Shown: positions 41,684-51,132 of the stretch, one piece after another
How positions within the stretch are numbered: position 1 is the stretch's first letter
How the letters are laid out: each line of letters opens with the position of its first letter
Source: Microbacterium festucae
GTDB lineage: Bacteria > Actinomycetota > Actinomycetes > Actinomycetales > Microbacteriaceae
Length of the DNA: 64,000 nt
Assembly (NCBI RefSeq): GCF_025421715.1
Contig: NZ_JAOEFC010000003.1
Location: forward strand, 186,001 to 250,000
Direction: 5' to 3'
The notes under the pieces: model-generated
Database searches by the model: none
Seen by the model: only the letters and a program-made list of their open reading frames with translations
What the model was told of the DNA's origin: nothing
Made by a program: the position numbers and the translations under genes

Positions 41684-42639
41684 TGACCGTCGCACCCGCA
41701 GCACTCGCCGTCGACGACCAGTCGGCGCGCCGCTCCAAGCGCGGCGAGAAGAAGATGCTCGCCGACACCAAGAACCGCCTGAGTTCGCGCTGGGCCACGG
41801 CGGCCGCGCTGATCATCGCCGCCGTCTGGACGGTGCCGACCTTCGGCCTGTTCCTCACCTCGTTCCGCCCGCCCGAGCTGATCAACACCACCGGCTGGTG
41901 GACGATCTTCCAGAACTGGGGCTTCACGCTCGACAACTACGCGACCGCGCTGCAGACCGGCAACAGCCAGCTCGACATGGCGGGCGCGTTCGTCAACTCG
42001 ATCGCGATCACCATCCCCGCCGTCGTGCTGCCGATCTCGGTGGCGCTGCTGGCGGCCTACGCCTTCGCGTGGATGGACTTCAAGGGCAAGAACGTGCTGT
42101 TCGTGTTCGTGTTCGCCCTGCAGATCGTCCCGATCCAGATGGCCCTGATCCCGCTGCTGCAGCTGTTCTCGCAGGGCACGATCTTCGGCTTCCCGGTGTT
42201 CGAGGCGTTCGGGTCGGCCGGGTACGCGCAGGTGTGGATCGCGCACACGATCTTCGGCCTGCCGCTGGTGATCTACCTGCTCCACAACTTCGTGTCAGAG
42301 ATCCCCGGCGACGTGATCGAGGCCGCCCGCGTCGACGGCGCCGGTCACGGGCAGATCTTCTTCCGCATCATCCTGCCCCTCACGGCGCCGGCGATCGCGT
42401 CGGTCGCGATCTTCCAGTTCCTGTGGGTGTGGAACGACCTGCTCGTGGCGCTGATCTTCGCCGACGGCAACGTGGCGCCGATCACCAAGCTGCTCGCCGA
42501 GATGACCGGCAGCCGCGGTCAGGACTGGTACCTGCTCACCGCCGGTGCGTTCATCGCGCTCGTCGTGCCGCTCATCGTGTTCCTGTCGCTGCAGCGCTTC
42601 TTCGTGCGCGGCCTGCTGGCCGGCTCGACGAAGGGCTGA
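41683..42639 (+). CDS. CUT1 permease, AglG-like
   Basis: 318 residues, six membrane helices. Typical first helix region (AVWTVPTFGLFLTSFRPPEL) and EAA loop VIEAARVDGAGHGQIF. LWVWNDLLVALIFADG is conserved in MalG/AglG proteins. ATG shares a base with the previous stop. It is followed by a strong terminator that ends the operon. Confidence 0.93.
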   Translation: MTVAPAALAVDDQSARRSKRGEKKMLADTKNRLSSRWATAAALIIAAVWTVPTFGLFLTSFRPPELINTTGWWTIFQNWGFTLDNYATALQTGNSQLDMAGAFVNSIAITIPAVVLPISVALLAAYAFAWMDFKGKNVLFVFVFALQIVPIQMALIPLLQLFSQGTIFGFPVFEAFGSAGYAQVWIAHTIFGLPLVIYLLHNFVSEIPGDVIEAARVDGAGHGQIFFRIILPLTAPAIASVAIFQFLWVWNDLLVALIFADGNVAPITKLLAEMTGSRGQDWYLLTAGAFIALVVPLIVFLSLQRFFVRGLLAGSTKG

Positions 42640-42650
42640 CACCGGCGCAC

Positions 42651-42687
42651 GGAAGGCGGGCGGGGCGCGGAGCCTCGCCCGCCTTCC
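42651..42687 (+). terminator. Terminator after the AglEFG-like operon
   Basis: A perfect 12-bp stem GGAAGGCGGGCG (42651-42662) / CGCCCGCCTTCC (42676-42687), 11 nt after the permease stop and just before the promoter of the P-type ATPase. Confidence 0.88.
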
Positions 42688-42709
42688 GCTTTGGCCCTAG
42701 CCTGGGCGT

Positions 42710-45553
42710 ATGGAGCAGACGGATGCCGCGGCGGCGGCGGTCACGACCGGCACCGACCCCGAGGTCGGTCTCACCGCGGCAGCCGTGCAAGAGCGGGTGG
42801 CGGCCGGCGAGGTCAACGCCTACCGCGGCGGCACCAGTCGCAGCGCGGGGAGCATCATCCGCGCGAACGTGTTCACCCTGTTCAACGGGATCGTCTTCGC
42901 CTGCTTCGCCGTGCTGTTCGCCCTGGGGCGCTGGCAGGACGCGCTGTTCGGGTTCTCGGCGGTGGCCAACGCGATCATCGGCTCGGTGCAGGAGTTCCGC
43001 GCCAAGGCCGCGCTCGACAAGCTGGCGCTGCTCAACGCCGCTCCCGCGCGCGTGCGCCGGGACGGCCGTGAGGCCGAGATCGCGCCCGGCGAGGTCGTGC
43101 GCGGCGACATCCTCGTGCTGCGTGCCGGCGACCAGCTGCCCGCCGATGCGGTGATCGTCGCCGCGCGCGGACTGCAGATCGACGAGTCGATGCTCACCGG
43201 CGAGTCGGAGGCCGTCGACAAGAAGCCGGGCGACGAGTCGCTGTCGGGCTCGATCGTGGTGGCCGGCGAGGGGGCGGCCGAGGTCGTGCGGGTGGGTGCG
43301 GACTCGTATGCCAACAAGTTCGCCGACGAGGCCAAGCGCTTCTCGCTCGTGGGTTCCGAGCTGCGCGACTCGATCAACCGGGTGCTGCGCTGGGTGGGCT
43401 GGGGCATCGGTCCGATCGGCCTGCTGGTGCTCAACGCCCAGATGCAGGTGGCGGGCGGCTGGGCGCGGGCGTGGGAAACGGGCAGCTGGGTGCAGGCGAC
43501 GGTCAACACGATCGCATCGCTGACGGCGATGATCCCGCTCGGTCTCGTGCTGATGACCTCGATCGCCTTCGCGGTGGGGGCCGCCAAGCTCGCCGGCCGC
43601 CAGGTGCTCGTCAACGAGCTGCCCGCGGTGGAGGGCCTCGCCCGCATCGACGTCATCTGCCTCGACAAGACCGGCACGCTCACCGTCGGCGAGATCGCCT
43701 TCGCCGACGCCGAGCCGCTGGTCGAGGTCGACGGCTGGCGCGACGCGCTGGCCTGGTACGGCGCGGCCCCCGAGGCCAACGCCACCGCCCGCACCCTCGC
43801 CGGCGCCTTCCCGGTGGGCGTCGCCCGCACCGCGGCGCAGGCCGTGCCGTTCTCGTCGGCGCGCAAGTGGAGCGCGGTGTCGTTCGCCGAGGCGCCGGGC
43901 ACCTGGGTCATGGGTGCCCCCGAGATGATCTTCGGCGACGAGGCCACCGACACCGGACAGGCCCTCGGCGCCCTGGTCACCGCCCGCGCCTCGGCCGGGC
44001 GGCGCACCCTCGTGCTCGGCTACGCCCCCACCGCCCTCACCGACGCGCAGGCCCGGGCCGAGCAGCTGCCCGGCGACGTGCGACCGGCGGTCGTGCTGAC
44101 CTTCCGCGAGCAGGTGCGCCCCGACGCCGCCCAGACCCTGACGTACTTCCGCGAGCAGGGGGTGGGCATTCGCATCATCTCGGGCGACAACCCGCGCACG
44201 GTCGCCGCCATCGCCCGCGAGGTCGGCGTCGAGGTCGACGAGGGCTTCGACGCGCGGTTGCTGCCCACCGACGAGGCAGAGCTGGGCGCCGTGCTCGACG
44301 CCCACGCCGTGTTCGGCCGGGTGACCCCCGAGCAGAAGAAGAGCATGGTCACCGCCCTGCAGGCCCGAGGGCACACCGTGGCGATGACCGGCGACGGCGT
44401 CAACGACGCCCTCGCGATCAAGACCGCCGACATGGGCATCGCCATGAACTCCGGCTCGCCGGCCACGAAGGCCGTCGCGCGCCTCGTGCTGCTGGACGGG
44501 CAGTTCTCGCACCTGCCCGACGTCGTCGCCGAGGGGCGCCAGGTGATCGCCAACATCGAGCGGGTCTCGATGCTGTTCCTCACCAAGACCGTCTACGCGA
44601 CGGCGCTGGCCATCCTCTTCGGGGTGATGGTGCTGGAGTTCCCGTTCCTGCCGCGGCAGCTGTCGATCACCGACGGGCTCACCATCGGCATCCCCGCCTT
44701 CTTCCTGGCGCTGCTGCCCAACGCGCGCCGCTACGTGCCCGGGTTCCTGCGCCGCTCGCTGAGCTTCGCCATCCCCGCTGGCATCATCGTGGCCCTCGCG
44801 CTGACGGTGTACACCCGCGCCGCGCTGGCCCTCGGGGTCGAGCAGGACGCGCTGCGCACTGGGTCGACGATCATGCTCGCCGTCATCGGCATCTGGATCC
44901 TCGCGGTGCTCGCCCGCCCCCTCAACCGCTTCACGGGGGCCGTGGTCGGCGGGATGTTCATCGCGCTGGTCGTGCTGTTCTCGGTGGGGCTGGCCCGGCA
45001 GTTCTTCGTACTGGTCGACCCGGGCGGGGACGCCGCCTGGGTGCTGGCGCTGGTGACGGTCGTCGCCATCGTGCTGATCGAGGTGCTGCGGGTGTTCCAC
45101 AAGCGCTTCGTGCAGCGTGAGCTCGCTGCCGGCGGGTCGCCGGCCATCATCGATCGGCCGCTGCGCCGGCCCATCACGATCACCGTGGCCGTCGCGCTGG
45201 TCTACCTGGCGGGCCTCGTGAACGCGCTGTACGGCCTGCTCGTGCTGCTGCTGCGCTACGACGTGCCGGGCGATCTGGTCTTCGCGTTCTCGCTGATCGG
45301 GGCCGGCACCATCCTGTTCGGCCTGCTGTCGATCGGCGCGGCGGCGGGGCTCTCCCGCGGCAGCGGACTGTCGCGGCTCTACGTCACGGTGCTGGCGGTG
45401 GCCCTCATGCTGCTGCAGGTGGCCTCGCTCGTGGCCGCGCAGACCTGGAGCACGGTGTCGATCGTGCAGATCGTGGTCTACCTGGCGGTGCTCACCGTGC
45501 TGTGGACGCCCCCGGGCGCGCGCTTCTTCCGGCCCGTCCGCACCGCGGGCTGA
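42710..45553 (+). CDS. CtpE-like P-type cation ATPase
   Basis: 947 residues. Landmarks in order are the actuator motif ESMLTGESEAV (about residue 163), phosphorylation site CLDKTGTLT (Asp about residue 318), and the hinge MTGDGVNDALAIKTADMGIA. Additional membrane helices after the usual C-terminal set make it longer than classic P2 ATPases. It resembles actinobacterial CtpE, a Ca2+ transporter in Mycobacterium. The fourth helix reads MIPLGLVLMTS; the family usually has PEGL, so the ion-ligand glutamate appears replaced by Leu277. TAGCCT lies 6 nt before ATG (leaderless). Ion specificity is therefore uncertain. Confidence 0.88.
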   Translation: MEQTDAAAAAVTTGTDPEVGLTAAAVQERVAAGEVNAYRGGTSRSAGSIIRANVFTLFNGIVFACFAVLFALGRWQDALFGFSAVANAIIGSVQEFRAKAALDKLALLNAAPARVRRDGREAEIAPGEVVRGDILVLRAGDQLPADAVIVAARGLQIDESMLTGESEAVDKKPGDESLSGSIVVAGEGAAEVVRVGADSYANKFADEAKRFSLVGSELRDSINRVLRWVGWGIGPIGLLVLNAQMQVAGGWARAWETGSWVQATVNTIASLTAMIPLGLVLMTSIAFAVGAAKLAGRQVLVNELPAVEGLARIDVICLDKTGTLTVGEIAFADAEPLVEVDGWRDALAWYGAAPEANATARTLAGAFPVGVARTAAQAVPFSSARKWSAVSFAEAPGTWVMGAPEMIFGDEATDTGQALGALVTARASAGRRTLVLGYAPTALTDAQARAEQLPGDVRPAVVLTFREQVRPDAAQTLTYFREQGVGIRIISGDNPRTVAAIAREVGVEVDEGFDARLLPTDEAELGAVLDAHAVFGRVTPEQKKSMVTALQARGHTVAMTGDGVNDALAIKTADMGIAMNSGSPATKAVARLVLLDGQFSHLPDVVAEGRQVIANIERVSMLFLTKTVYATALAILFGVMVLEFPFLPRQLSITDGLTIGIPAFFLALLPNARRYVPGFLRRSLSFAIPAGIIVALALTVYTRAALALGVEQDALRTGSTIMLAVIGIWILAVLARPLNRFTGAVVGGMFIALVVLFSVGLARQFFVLVDPGGDAAWVLALVTVVAIVLIEVLRVFHKRFVQRELAAGGSPAIIDRPLRRPITITVAVALVYLAGLVNALYGLLVLLLRYDVPGDLVFAFSLIGAGTILFGLLSIGAAAGLSRGSGLSRLYVTVLAVALMLLQVASLVAAQTWSTVSIVQIVVYLAVLTVLWTPPGARFFRPVRTAG

Positions 45554-45562
45554 GCGCCCGGG

Positions 45563-46222
45563 TCACCCGGCGCACGACAGCTGCGACTGCAGCGAGCGCA
45601 TCAGGTCGATTTCGGCCGACTGCGTCGCCAGCACTCCGCGGGCCACCTGCAGGGCGCGCGGCTCGGAGCCGAGGTCGATGAGGGCCTGCGCCATGGGCAG
45701 CGCGCCCTCGTGGTGGCGGATCATCAGCTCCAGGAACAGGCAGTCGCCGGCGGTGCCGGTGGCCTGCTGCAGCTGCTGCATCTCGGCGGCCGAGGCCATG
45801 CCCATCTGCGTCATCAGCTCGGCGTCGGTCGCCGTCTCGCCGGCCCCGCCGTGCGCGTGGTCGGTGCCGGCCATCCACGCCATCAGCGGTCCGCCCGCCT
45901 GCGGCAGGTTCCACTTCACCAGCCAGTCGTAGAACTCGCCGCGCTGGGCCGACTGCGTCGTGGCGATGTCGTAGGCGAGCACCCGGATGCCGGGATCGTC
46001 GGTGGTGCGGTAGGTCTGCATCGCCATCTCGACGGCCTGACCGTGGTGCACCTGCATGTCGCGGGCGAACCCCGCCTCGGCCGACGTGCTCAGCGGGGTG
46101 GACGGGGTCTGCCCGAACGTCGAGAACCGGCCGATCGCGAAGGCCACCGCCACGACGCCGACCGCCACCAGCAGCACCGCCCACCAGGGCGGCAGGGCGC
46201 GGCGGGGCTGGTCGCCTGTCAT
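45563..46222 (-). CDS. DUF305 secreted/membrane-anchored protein
   Basis: 219 residues. One N-terminal membrane anchor (WWAVLLVAVGVVAVAFAIG) is followed by a ferritin-like DUF305 helical domain with MQVHHGQAVEMA and LMIRHHEGALPMA, the paired histidine motifs of this family. DUF305 proteins often sit with copper resistance genes, and a metal role is inferred. It overlaps no neighbour but lies 13 bp from the DUF3105 gene on the same strand, a common pairing in actinobacteria. Confidence 0.88.
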   Translation of the reverse strand: MTGDQPRRALPPWWAVLLVAVGVVAVAFAIGRFSTFGQTPSTPLSTSAEAGFARDMQVHHGQAVEMAMQTYRTTDDPGIRVLAYDIATTQSAQRGEFYDWLVKWNLPQAGGPLMAWMAGTDHAHGGAGETATDAELMTQMGMASAAEMQQLQQATGTAGDCLFLELMIRHHEGALPMAQALIDLGSEPRALQVARGVLATQSAEIDLMRSLQSQLSCAG

Positions 46223-46235
46223 GCGGGTGCGTCGG

Positions 46236-46946
46236 TCACGACTGCTTGCCGGGGCCGTCGATCGCGCCGGCGCAGCTCGCGCCGGGCTCGGGCACGTTCT
46301 GGCTGCGCCAGTACTCCTCGAAGAACTCGGGGATGCGGGTGTCGGAGGCGCTGTCCAGCTGCAGCTGCGAGTTCCAGCCGCTCAGCACGATCGGGCTCGG
46401 CAGGCCCTCGTAGGGGGAGAGGATCACGTAGCTGCTGGGGAGGTGGCTCCTGAGCGTCGCCAGTTCGTCGGCCGAGACGGCATCCGCGTCGTAGGTGACC
46501 CAGATCGCGCCGTGCTCGAGCGAGTGCACCGCGTTCTCGTCGGTCTGCGGCTGGTCGTAGACGCCGCAGTTGAGCCAGTACTGGTTGTGCGGGCCGCCCG
46601 CGGGCGGCGTCTGGGCGTAGTCGACGGTGCCCTCGACGTGGGTCGTCTCGTTGGTGAACGTCTCGACGCCCTCGATCTCGGCGCCCGAGCTGTCGCCGGC
46701 GGTGTAACTGGCGGCGCGGGGGGTGAAGGCGATCGAGGCGACGACCACGGCGATCACGACGAGGGCGGCGGTGGATCCGACGATCCACCACATGAGCTTG
46801 GTGCGCCGGCGGCGGGCCAGCTGGCGCTGGTACTCGGCGAGCTTCTGCTGCTTCTGCTGCTCGCGCTGCTGCTTGACGGTGAGGGTGATGTCGGCCTGCG
46901 TGGCGGGGTTGCCGCTGGTGCGCTTGCCGGGGGAAGTCGGGGTCAT
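46236..46946 (-). CDS. DUF3105 membrane-anchored protein
   Basis: 236 residues. The N-terminus is a basic, Gln-rich coiled-coil-like stretch (residues about 22-48), then one membrane helix (WWIVGSTAALVVIAVVVAS). The extracytoplasmic DUF3105 domain has GGPHNQYWLNCGVYDQPQ and NAVHSLEHGAIWVTYD, with conserved His and Cys. Function is unknown; histidine-rich motifs suggest metal handling. A possible -10 (TAGGAT, plus-strand 47001-47006) lies upstream. Confidence 0.88.
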   Translation of the reverse strand: MTPTSPGKRTSGNPATQADITLTVKQQREQQKQQKLAEYQRQLARRRRTKLMWWIVGSTAALVVIAVVVASIAFTPRAASYTAGDSSGAEIEGVETFTNETTHVEGTVDYAQTPPAGGPHNQYWLNCGVYDQPQTDENAVHSLEHGAIWVTYDADAVSADELATLRSHLPSSYVILSPYEGLPSPIVLSGWNSQLQLDSASDTRIPEFFEEYWRSQNVPEPGASCAGAIDGPGKQS

Positions 46947-47040
46947 GATGAGTGATCTCGGCTCTCGATGCGGGCCGCGCGGGAAGAGTGCGGCCCTTTC
47001 ATCCTATGCAGGCGCATGGGAGCGGCGGCTGGGAGAGCGC

Positions 47041-47046
47041 TATGAT
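47041..47046 (+). promoter_or_regulatory. -10 TATGAT of the Bcr/CflA exporter gene
   Basis: TATGAT is a near-consensus -10 hexamer 75 bp upstream of the GTG start; no clear -35. The ~68-nt leader contains short GC-rich inverted segments but no ribosome site directly before the GTG. Confidence 0.5.
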
Positions 47047-47120
47047 CGTGGAGGCCCTCGAATCGTTTCGGGCCCTCTCGCCGGTCTCTCGGCACACCCC
47101 CCTCACTTCGTCTGGACATC

Positions 47121-48446
47121 GTGCGCGACACTGCCTCCATCCGTCTGCCCGCCGCCGGTCGCCCCGCGACCGGCGCGATCCGCACCCTCGGCGCGAACCC
47201 CGCGACCGCCCCGATCGTGCTGCACCCGGGGGATGCCATCCCGGGGCGGCGCCGCGTGCTGTACATCATCCTGCTGGGCGCGCTGACGGCCCTCGGCCCC
47301 TTCACCATCGACCTCTACCTGCCGGCCTTCCCGGTGCTGCAGGAGGACTTCCAGACCACCGCCGCCGCCATCCAGCTCACCCTCACCGGCACGATGATCG
47401 GCTTCGCGCTCGGTCAGCTGATCGTCGGTCCGCTCAGCGACAAGGTCGGCCGACGCCTGCCGCTGCTGGCGGTCACCGCACTGCACGTGGCGGCGAGCAT
47501 CGCCGCGGCCCTGGCCCCCGACCTGCTGCTGCTGAGCCTGGCCCGCGTGCTCATGGGCATCGGCGCCGCCGCCGGCGGCGTGGTGGCGATGGCCATCGTG
47601 CGCGACCTGTTCGGAGGCCGGCGCCTGGTGGTCATGCTCAGCAGGCTGGCGCTGGTGTCGGGGGTCGCCCCGGTGCTGGCCCCGCTGGTGGGCTCAGCAC
47701 TGCTGGTCGTCATGCCCTGGCGCGGCATCTTCATCGTGCTCGCCGCCTACGGTGCGGTGATGCTCGTCTCGGCGATCGTCTTCATCCCCGAGACGCTGCC
47801 GCGCGAGCGCCGGCAGGAGAAGGGCACCACCACGGTGCTGCAGCGCTACAAGAACGTGCTGTCGGACCGCGTGTTCATCGGTGTGCTCATCATCGGCGGC
47901 ATGACCTTCTCGGGCCTGTTCTCCTACCTGTCGAGCTCGTCGTTCCTCTTCCAGGAGTCCTACGGCTTCAGCGCGCAGGAGTACGGCGTGCTGTTCGCGG
48001 TCAACTCGCTCGGCGTCGTGCTGGGCGTGCAGACCGCCTCGCGACTGGCCGCCCGCTTCGGCCCGCAGTGGGTGATCGCCTTCTCGACCGCGGCGCTCGT
48101 CGTCGCCGCCGTCGCCATCGTCGTCGCCGACCAGGCGGGCCTCGGGCTGTGGGGCACGATCGTGCCGCTGTTCTTCTTCATCACCGCGTGCGGGTTCACC
48201 TTCCCCTGCGTGCAGGTGCTCGCCCTCGACCGCCACGGCAAGGCCGCCGGCACCGCCGCCTCGCTCATCGGCGCCTGCAACTTCGGCGTCGCCGGCATCA
48301 TCAACCCGGTCGTGGGCTGGGTGTCGCAGGGGTCGGGCATCACCGCCACCACGATGGCCGCCGTCATGGCCGGCTGCGCCGTGATCGCGGTGCTCTCGCT
48401 CTGGCTCGTGGTGCGCCCGCGCACGGTGGAGCGCCTCGCCCCCTGA
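47121..48446 (+). CDS. Bcr/CflA-type 12-TM multidrug exporter (MFS)
   Basis: 441 residues, about 12 membrane helices. Signature LGPFTIDLYLPAFPVLQEDF and GPLSDKVGRRLPLL (motif A) identify the Bcr/CflA subfamily, which exports bicyclomycin, chloramphenicol and related drugs. The GTG start at 47121 is the most upstream in-frame choice after the promoter, with no visible Shine-Dalgarno. Alternative later starts would shorten only the non-membrane N-terminus. Confidence 0.92.
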   Translation: MRDTASIRLPAAGRPATGAIRTLGANPATAPIVLHPGDAIPGRRRVLYIILLGALTALGPFTIDLYLPAFPVLQEDFQTTAAAIQLTLTGTMIGFALGQLIVGPLSDKVGRRLPLLAVTALHVAASIAAALAPDLLLLSLARVLMGIGAAAGGVVAMAIVRDLFGGRRLVVMLSRLALVSGVAPVLAPLVGSALLVVMPWRGIFIVLAAYGAVMLVSAIVFIPETLPRERRQEKGTTTVLQRYKNVLSDRVFIGVLIIGGMTFSGLFSYLSSSSFLFQESYGFSAQEYGVLFAVNSLGVVLGVQTASRLAARFGPQWVIAFSTAALVVAAVAIVVADQAGLGLWGTIVPLFFFITACGFTFPCVQVLALDRHGKAAGTAASLIGACNFGVAGIINPVVGWVSQGSGITATTMAAVMAGCAVIAVLSLWLVVRPRTVERLAP

Positions 48447-48465
48447 CATGGGGCACAATGGCCCG

Positions 48466-49116
48466 ATGACCGCGCGCGCCACCGATCCCGAGATCACCGC
48501 GGCGCTGCGCCTGCTCGTCGTGGGCGTCGTGCTGCTGGTGATCGGCCTGACGCTGGGCGTCGTGCTGGAAGCCGGCGAGACCGACCTCATCGACGTCGAC
48601 GCCTGGTGGAACTCGGTCGTGGGCACCTTCGCGCCCGGGCTGCTGGGGCTGTCGATGTTCATGAACACGATGGGCGGCGGTGTCATCGCCACCTACGTGA
48701 TCCCGCTGGTGGGGGCGCTCGTGCTGGTGCTGGTGCGCCGGCCGTGGGGCGCGCTCTACTTCCTCACCGCGTCGGCGGTCAGCGCCGGCACCGTGCAGGT
48801 GCTGAAGTCGATCTTCGGGAGGGTGCGCCCCGAAGAGATGCTCGTCATCTCCGACCACGGCTCGTTCCCCTCGGGCCACACCGCCAACGCGGCGACGATC
48901 GCCGTGGTGGCCGTGGTGCTCTTCCCCCGGCTGTGGGTGGCGCTGCTGGGGCTCGGCTGGCTCTCGCTCATGGGCTTCAGCCGCACGCAGGTGCACGCGC
49001 ACTGGCTCACCGACACGCTGGGCGGTGCCATCATCGGCGCGGCCATGGCCCTCATCGTCGCCGCCGCCTACGGCATCCCGCTGCTGCGCGAACGCGAGCG
49101 CGCCCTCGGACCCTGA
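48466..49116 (+). CDS. PAP2-family membrane phosphatase
   Basis: 216 residues with about six membrane helices. The three acid-phosphatase motifs are intact: KSIFGRVRP, SFPSGHTAN and SRTQVHAHWLTD. It hydrolyses lipid phosphates such as undecaprenyl or phosphatidyl glycerol phosphate; the exact substrate is unknown. ATG 48466 was chosen over one six codons upstream because CACAAT lies 6 nt before it (leaderless). Confidence 0.93.
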   Translation: MTARATDPEITAALRLLVVGVVLLVIGLTLGVVLEAGETDLIDVDAWWNSVVGTFAPGLLGLSMFMNTMGGGVIATYVIPLVGALVLVLVRRPWGALYFLTASAVSAGTVQVLKSIFGRVRPEEMLVISDHGSFPSGHTANAATIAVVAVVLFPRLWVALLGLGWLSLMGFSRTQVHAHWLTDTLGGAIIGAAMALIVAAAYGIPLLRERERALGP

Positions 49117-49166
49117 CCGCGCGACACCCTTGCGTCGACGGGGTGCGGGCTGGCTAGGCTGACCGC

Positions 49167-51053
49167 ATGAGCGCCGCCGCCGAGCCGTCCGATCCCGCCG
49201 CTGCGGCCGAACTGGCGCGGCTGCGCGCCGAGGCCGAAGCCGCCGAAGCCGCCCTCGCCCTCGCGCAGGCCAAGGCCGCGCTCGCCGCCGCCGAGGCCGC
49301 CGCCGCCCGTGCCGCACAGGCGCCCGCGCCGACGTCGCCTGCGGCGGATGCCGCGGCCACGGCGCCCGAGCCAGCAGCGCCCGAGCCCGAGCCGGCCGCG
49401 CCGACGGCATCCGCCCCTGCCGCCCCCGCACCGCTCACCGCCGACGAGGTCGCGGCCGTCACGGCGGGCTACACGTTCGAGGGGGCCACCCTCGACCTGG
49501 GCGCGCTCGTCAACGGAGATCCCGTCGCCGAGGCGCAGGTGCGCATCCCGCTCGCGATGCTCAACCGCCACGGGCTGGTGGCCGGGGCCACCGGCACCGG
49601 AAAGACGCGCACGCTGCAGGGCCTGGCCGAGCAGATCGCCGCCCAGGGCGTGCCGGTGTTCGCCGCCGACATCAAGGGCGACCTGTCGGGCATGGCCACG
49701 CCGGGCGAGCCCAGCGACAAGCTGCGGGCCCGCACCGCCGCGATCGGCCAGGACTGGGCGCCGGCCGCGTCGGCCGTGGAGTACTTCGCCCTCGGCGGCA
49801 TCGGCACCGGGGTGCCGGTGCGGGCCACCGTCTCGGGCTTCGGTCCGCTGCTGCTGAGCAAGGTGCTGGGGCTCAACGCCACGCAGGAGTCGAGCCTCGG
49901 CCTGGTGTTCCACTACGCCGACGCGCACGGCCTCGCCCTGGTCGACCTGTCGGACCTGCGCGCGGTGCTCGGCTACCTCACCAGCGACGAGGGCAAGGGC
50001 GAGCTCAAAGAGCTCGGCGGACTGTCGGCGGCCACCGCCGGGGTCATCCTGCGCGAACTCATCACCTTCGCCGACGGCGGGGCCGACGTGTTCTTCGGCG
50101 AGCCCGAGTTCGACGTCGCCGACTTCCTGCGCACCGCCGCCGACGGCCGCGGCATCGTGAGCCTGCTCGAAGTGCCCGGCATCGCCGACAAGCCGGCCCT
50201 GTTCTCGACCTTCCTCATGTACCTGCTCGCCGAGCTGTTCGAGCTGCTTCCCGAGGTGGGCGACACCGACAAGCCGAAGCTGGTGTTCTTCTTCGACGAG
50301 GCGCACCTGCTGTTCCGCGACGCGTCGAAGGACTTCCTCGCCGCCATCACCCAGACCGTGCGCCTCATCCGCTCCAAGGGGGTGGGCGTCTTCTTCGTCA
50401 CCCAGACCCCCAAAGACGTGCCCGCCGACGTGCTCGCCCAGCTGGGCTCGCGCGTGCAACATGCGCTGCGCGCCTTCACCCCCGACGACGCCAAGGCGCT
50501 GCGGGCGACGGTGGGCACCTACCCCAAGAGCGGATACGACCTGGAGCGCACGCTGCAGGAGCTCGGCACCGGCGAGGCGATCGTCACCGTCATGAGCGAG
50601 CGCGGGTCGCCGACGCCGGTCGCCTGGACGCGGCTGCGCGCGCCGCTCGGGCTCATGTCGCCGACGCCCGAACCGGCGATCGTCGCCGCGGTGACGGCAT
50701 CCCCGCTGCGGGCCCGCTACGGCACCGCGCTCGACCGCGAGTCGGCGCGCGAGATCCTCACCGCCAAGATGAACGCCGCCGCCGCGGCAGACGCCGCTGC
50801 CGAGCAGGCGGCGCAGCAGGCGAAGACCGATGCCGAGTTCGCCCGGCAGCAGGCCGCTGTCAAGAAGCAGGCCGACGCCGAGGCCGCCGCCCGCCAGAAG
50901 GAGTACGAGCGCCTCATGAAGGCGACCTCGGGGCGCTCGCGCACCAGCCGGGCCGCGCAGAAGAGCCCCCTCGAGCAGGTGCTCAGCTCGAAGACGACGC
51001 AGACGATCCTCGGCAGCGTCATCCGCGGCATGTTCGGCAACGGCCGCCGCTGA
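49167..51053 (+). CDS. HerA-like helicase/ATPase (DUF853)
   Basis: 628 residues. An Ala/Glu-rich N-terminus of about 90 residues forms a likely coiled coil and linker. The ATPase core has Walker A GATGTGKTRTLQG (about residue 141), VPVFAADIKGDLSGMATPGE and Walker B KLVFFFDEAHLLF, then VFFVTQTPKDVP. The C-terminus is a charged Gln/Ala helix. Belongs to the HerA/VirB4-like DUF853 group; proteins of this type are often genome-maintenance ATPases, but this one's role is unknown. TAGGCT lies 6 nt before the ATG. Confidence 0.9.
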   Translation: MSAAAEPSDPAAAAELARLRAEAEAAEAALALAQAKAALAAAEAAAARAAQAPAPTSPAADAAATAPEPAAPEPEPAAPTASAPAAPAPLTADEVAAVTAGYTFEGATLDLGALVNGDPVAEAQVRIPLAMLNRHGLVAGATGTGKTRTLQGLAEQIAAQGVPVFAADIKGDLSGMATPGEPSDKLRARTAAIGQDWAPAASAVEYFALGGIGTGVPVRATVSGFGPLLLSKVLGLNATQESSLGLVFHYADAHGLALVDLSDLRAVLGYLTSDEGKGELKELGGLSAATAGVILRELITFADGGADVFFGEPEFDVADFLRTAADGRGIVSLLEVPGIADKPALFSTFLMYLLAELFELLPEVGDTDKPKLVFFFDEAHLLFRDASKDFLAAITQTVRLIRSKGVGVFFVTQTPKDVPADVLAQLGSRVQHALRAFTPDDAKALRATVGTYPKSGYDLERTLQELGTGEAIVTVMSERGSPTPVAWTRLRAPLGLMSPTPEPAIVAAVTASPLRARYGTALDRESAREILTAKMNAAAAADAAAEQAAQQAKTDAEFARQQAAVKKQADAEAAARQKEYERLMKATSGRSRTSRAAQKSPLEQVLSSKTTQTILGSVIRGMFGNGRR

Positions 51054-51132
51054 CGGGTCGACCCACGGGCAGGTCACCGGCTGCCTGTCAAGGTCCTCGG
51101 GCGTGCCGGGATGCGCGCCTAGCATCGGGAGC

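Noticed and set aside
47043..47120. Leader peptide or attenuator before the Bcr/CflA exporter gene
   Set aside because: An ATG-initiated frame exists but does not stop before the gene, has no ribosome site, and the inverted segments are weak.
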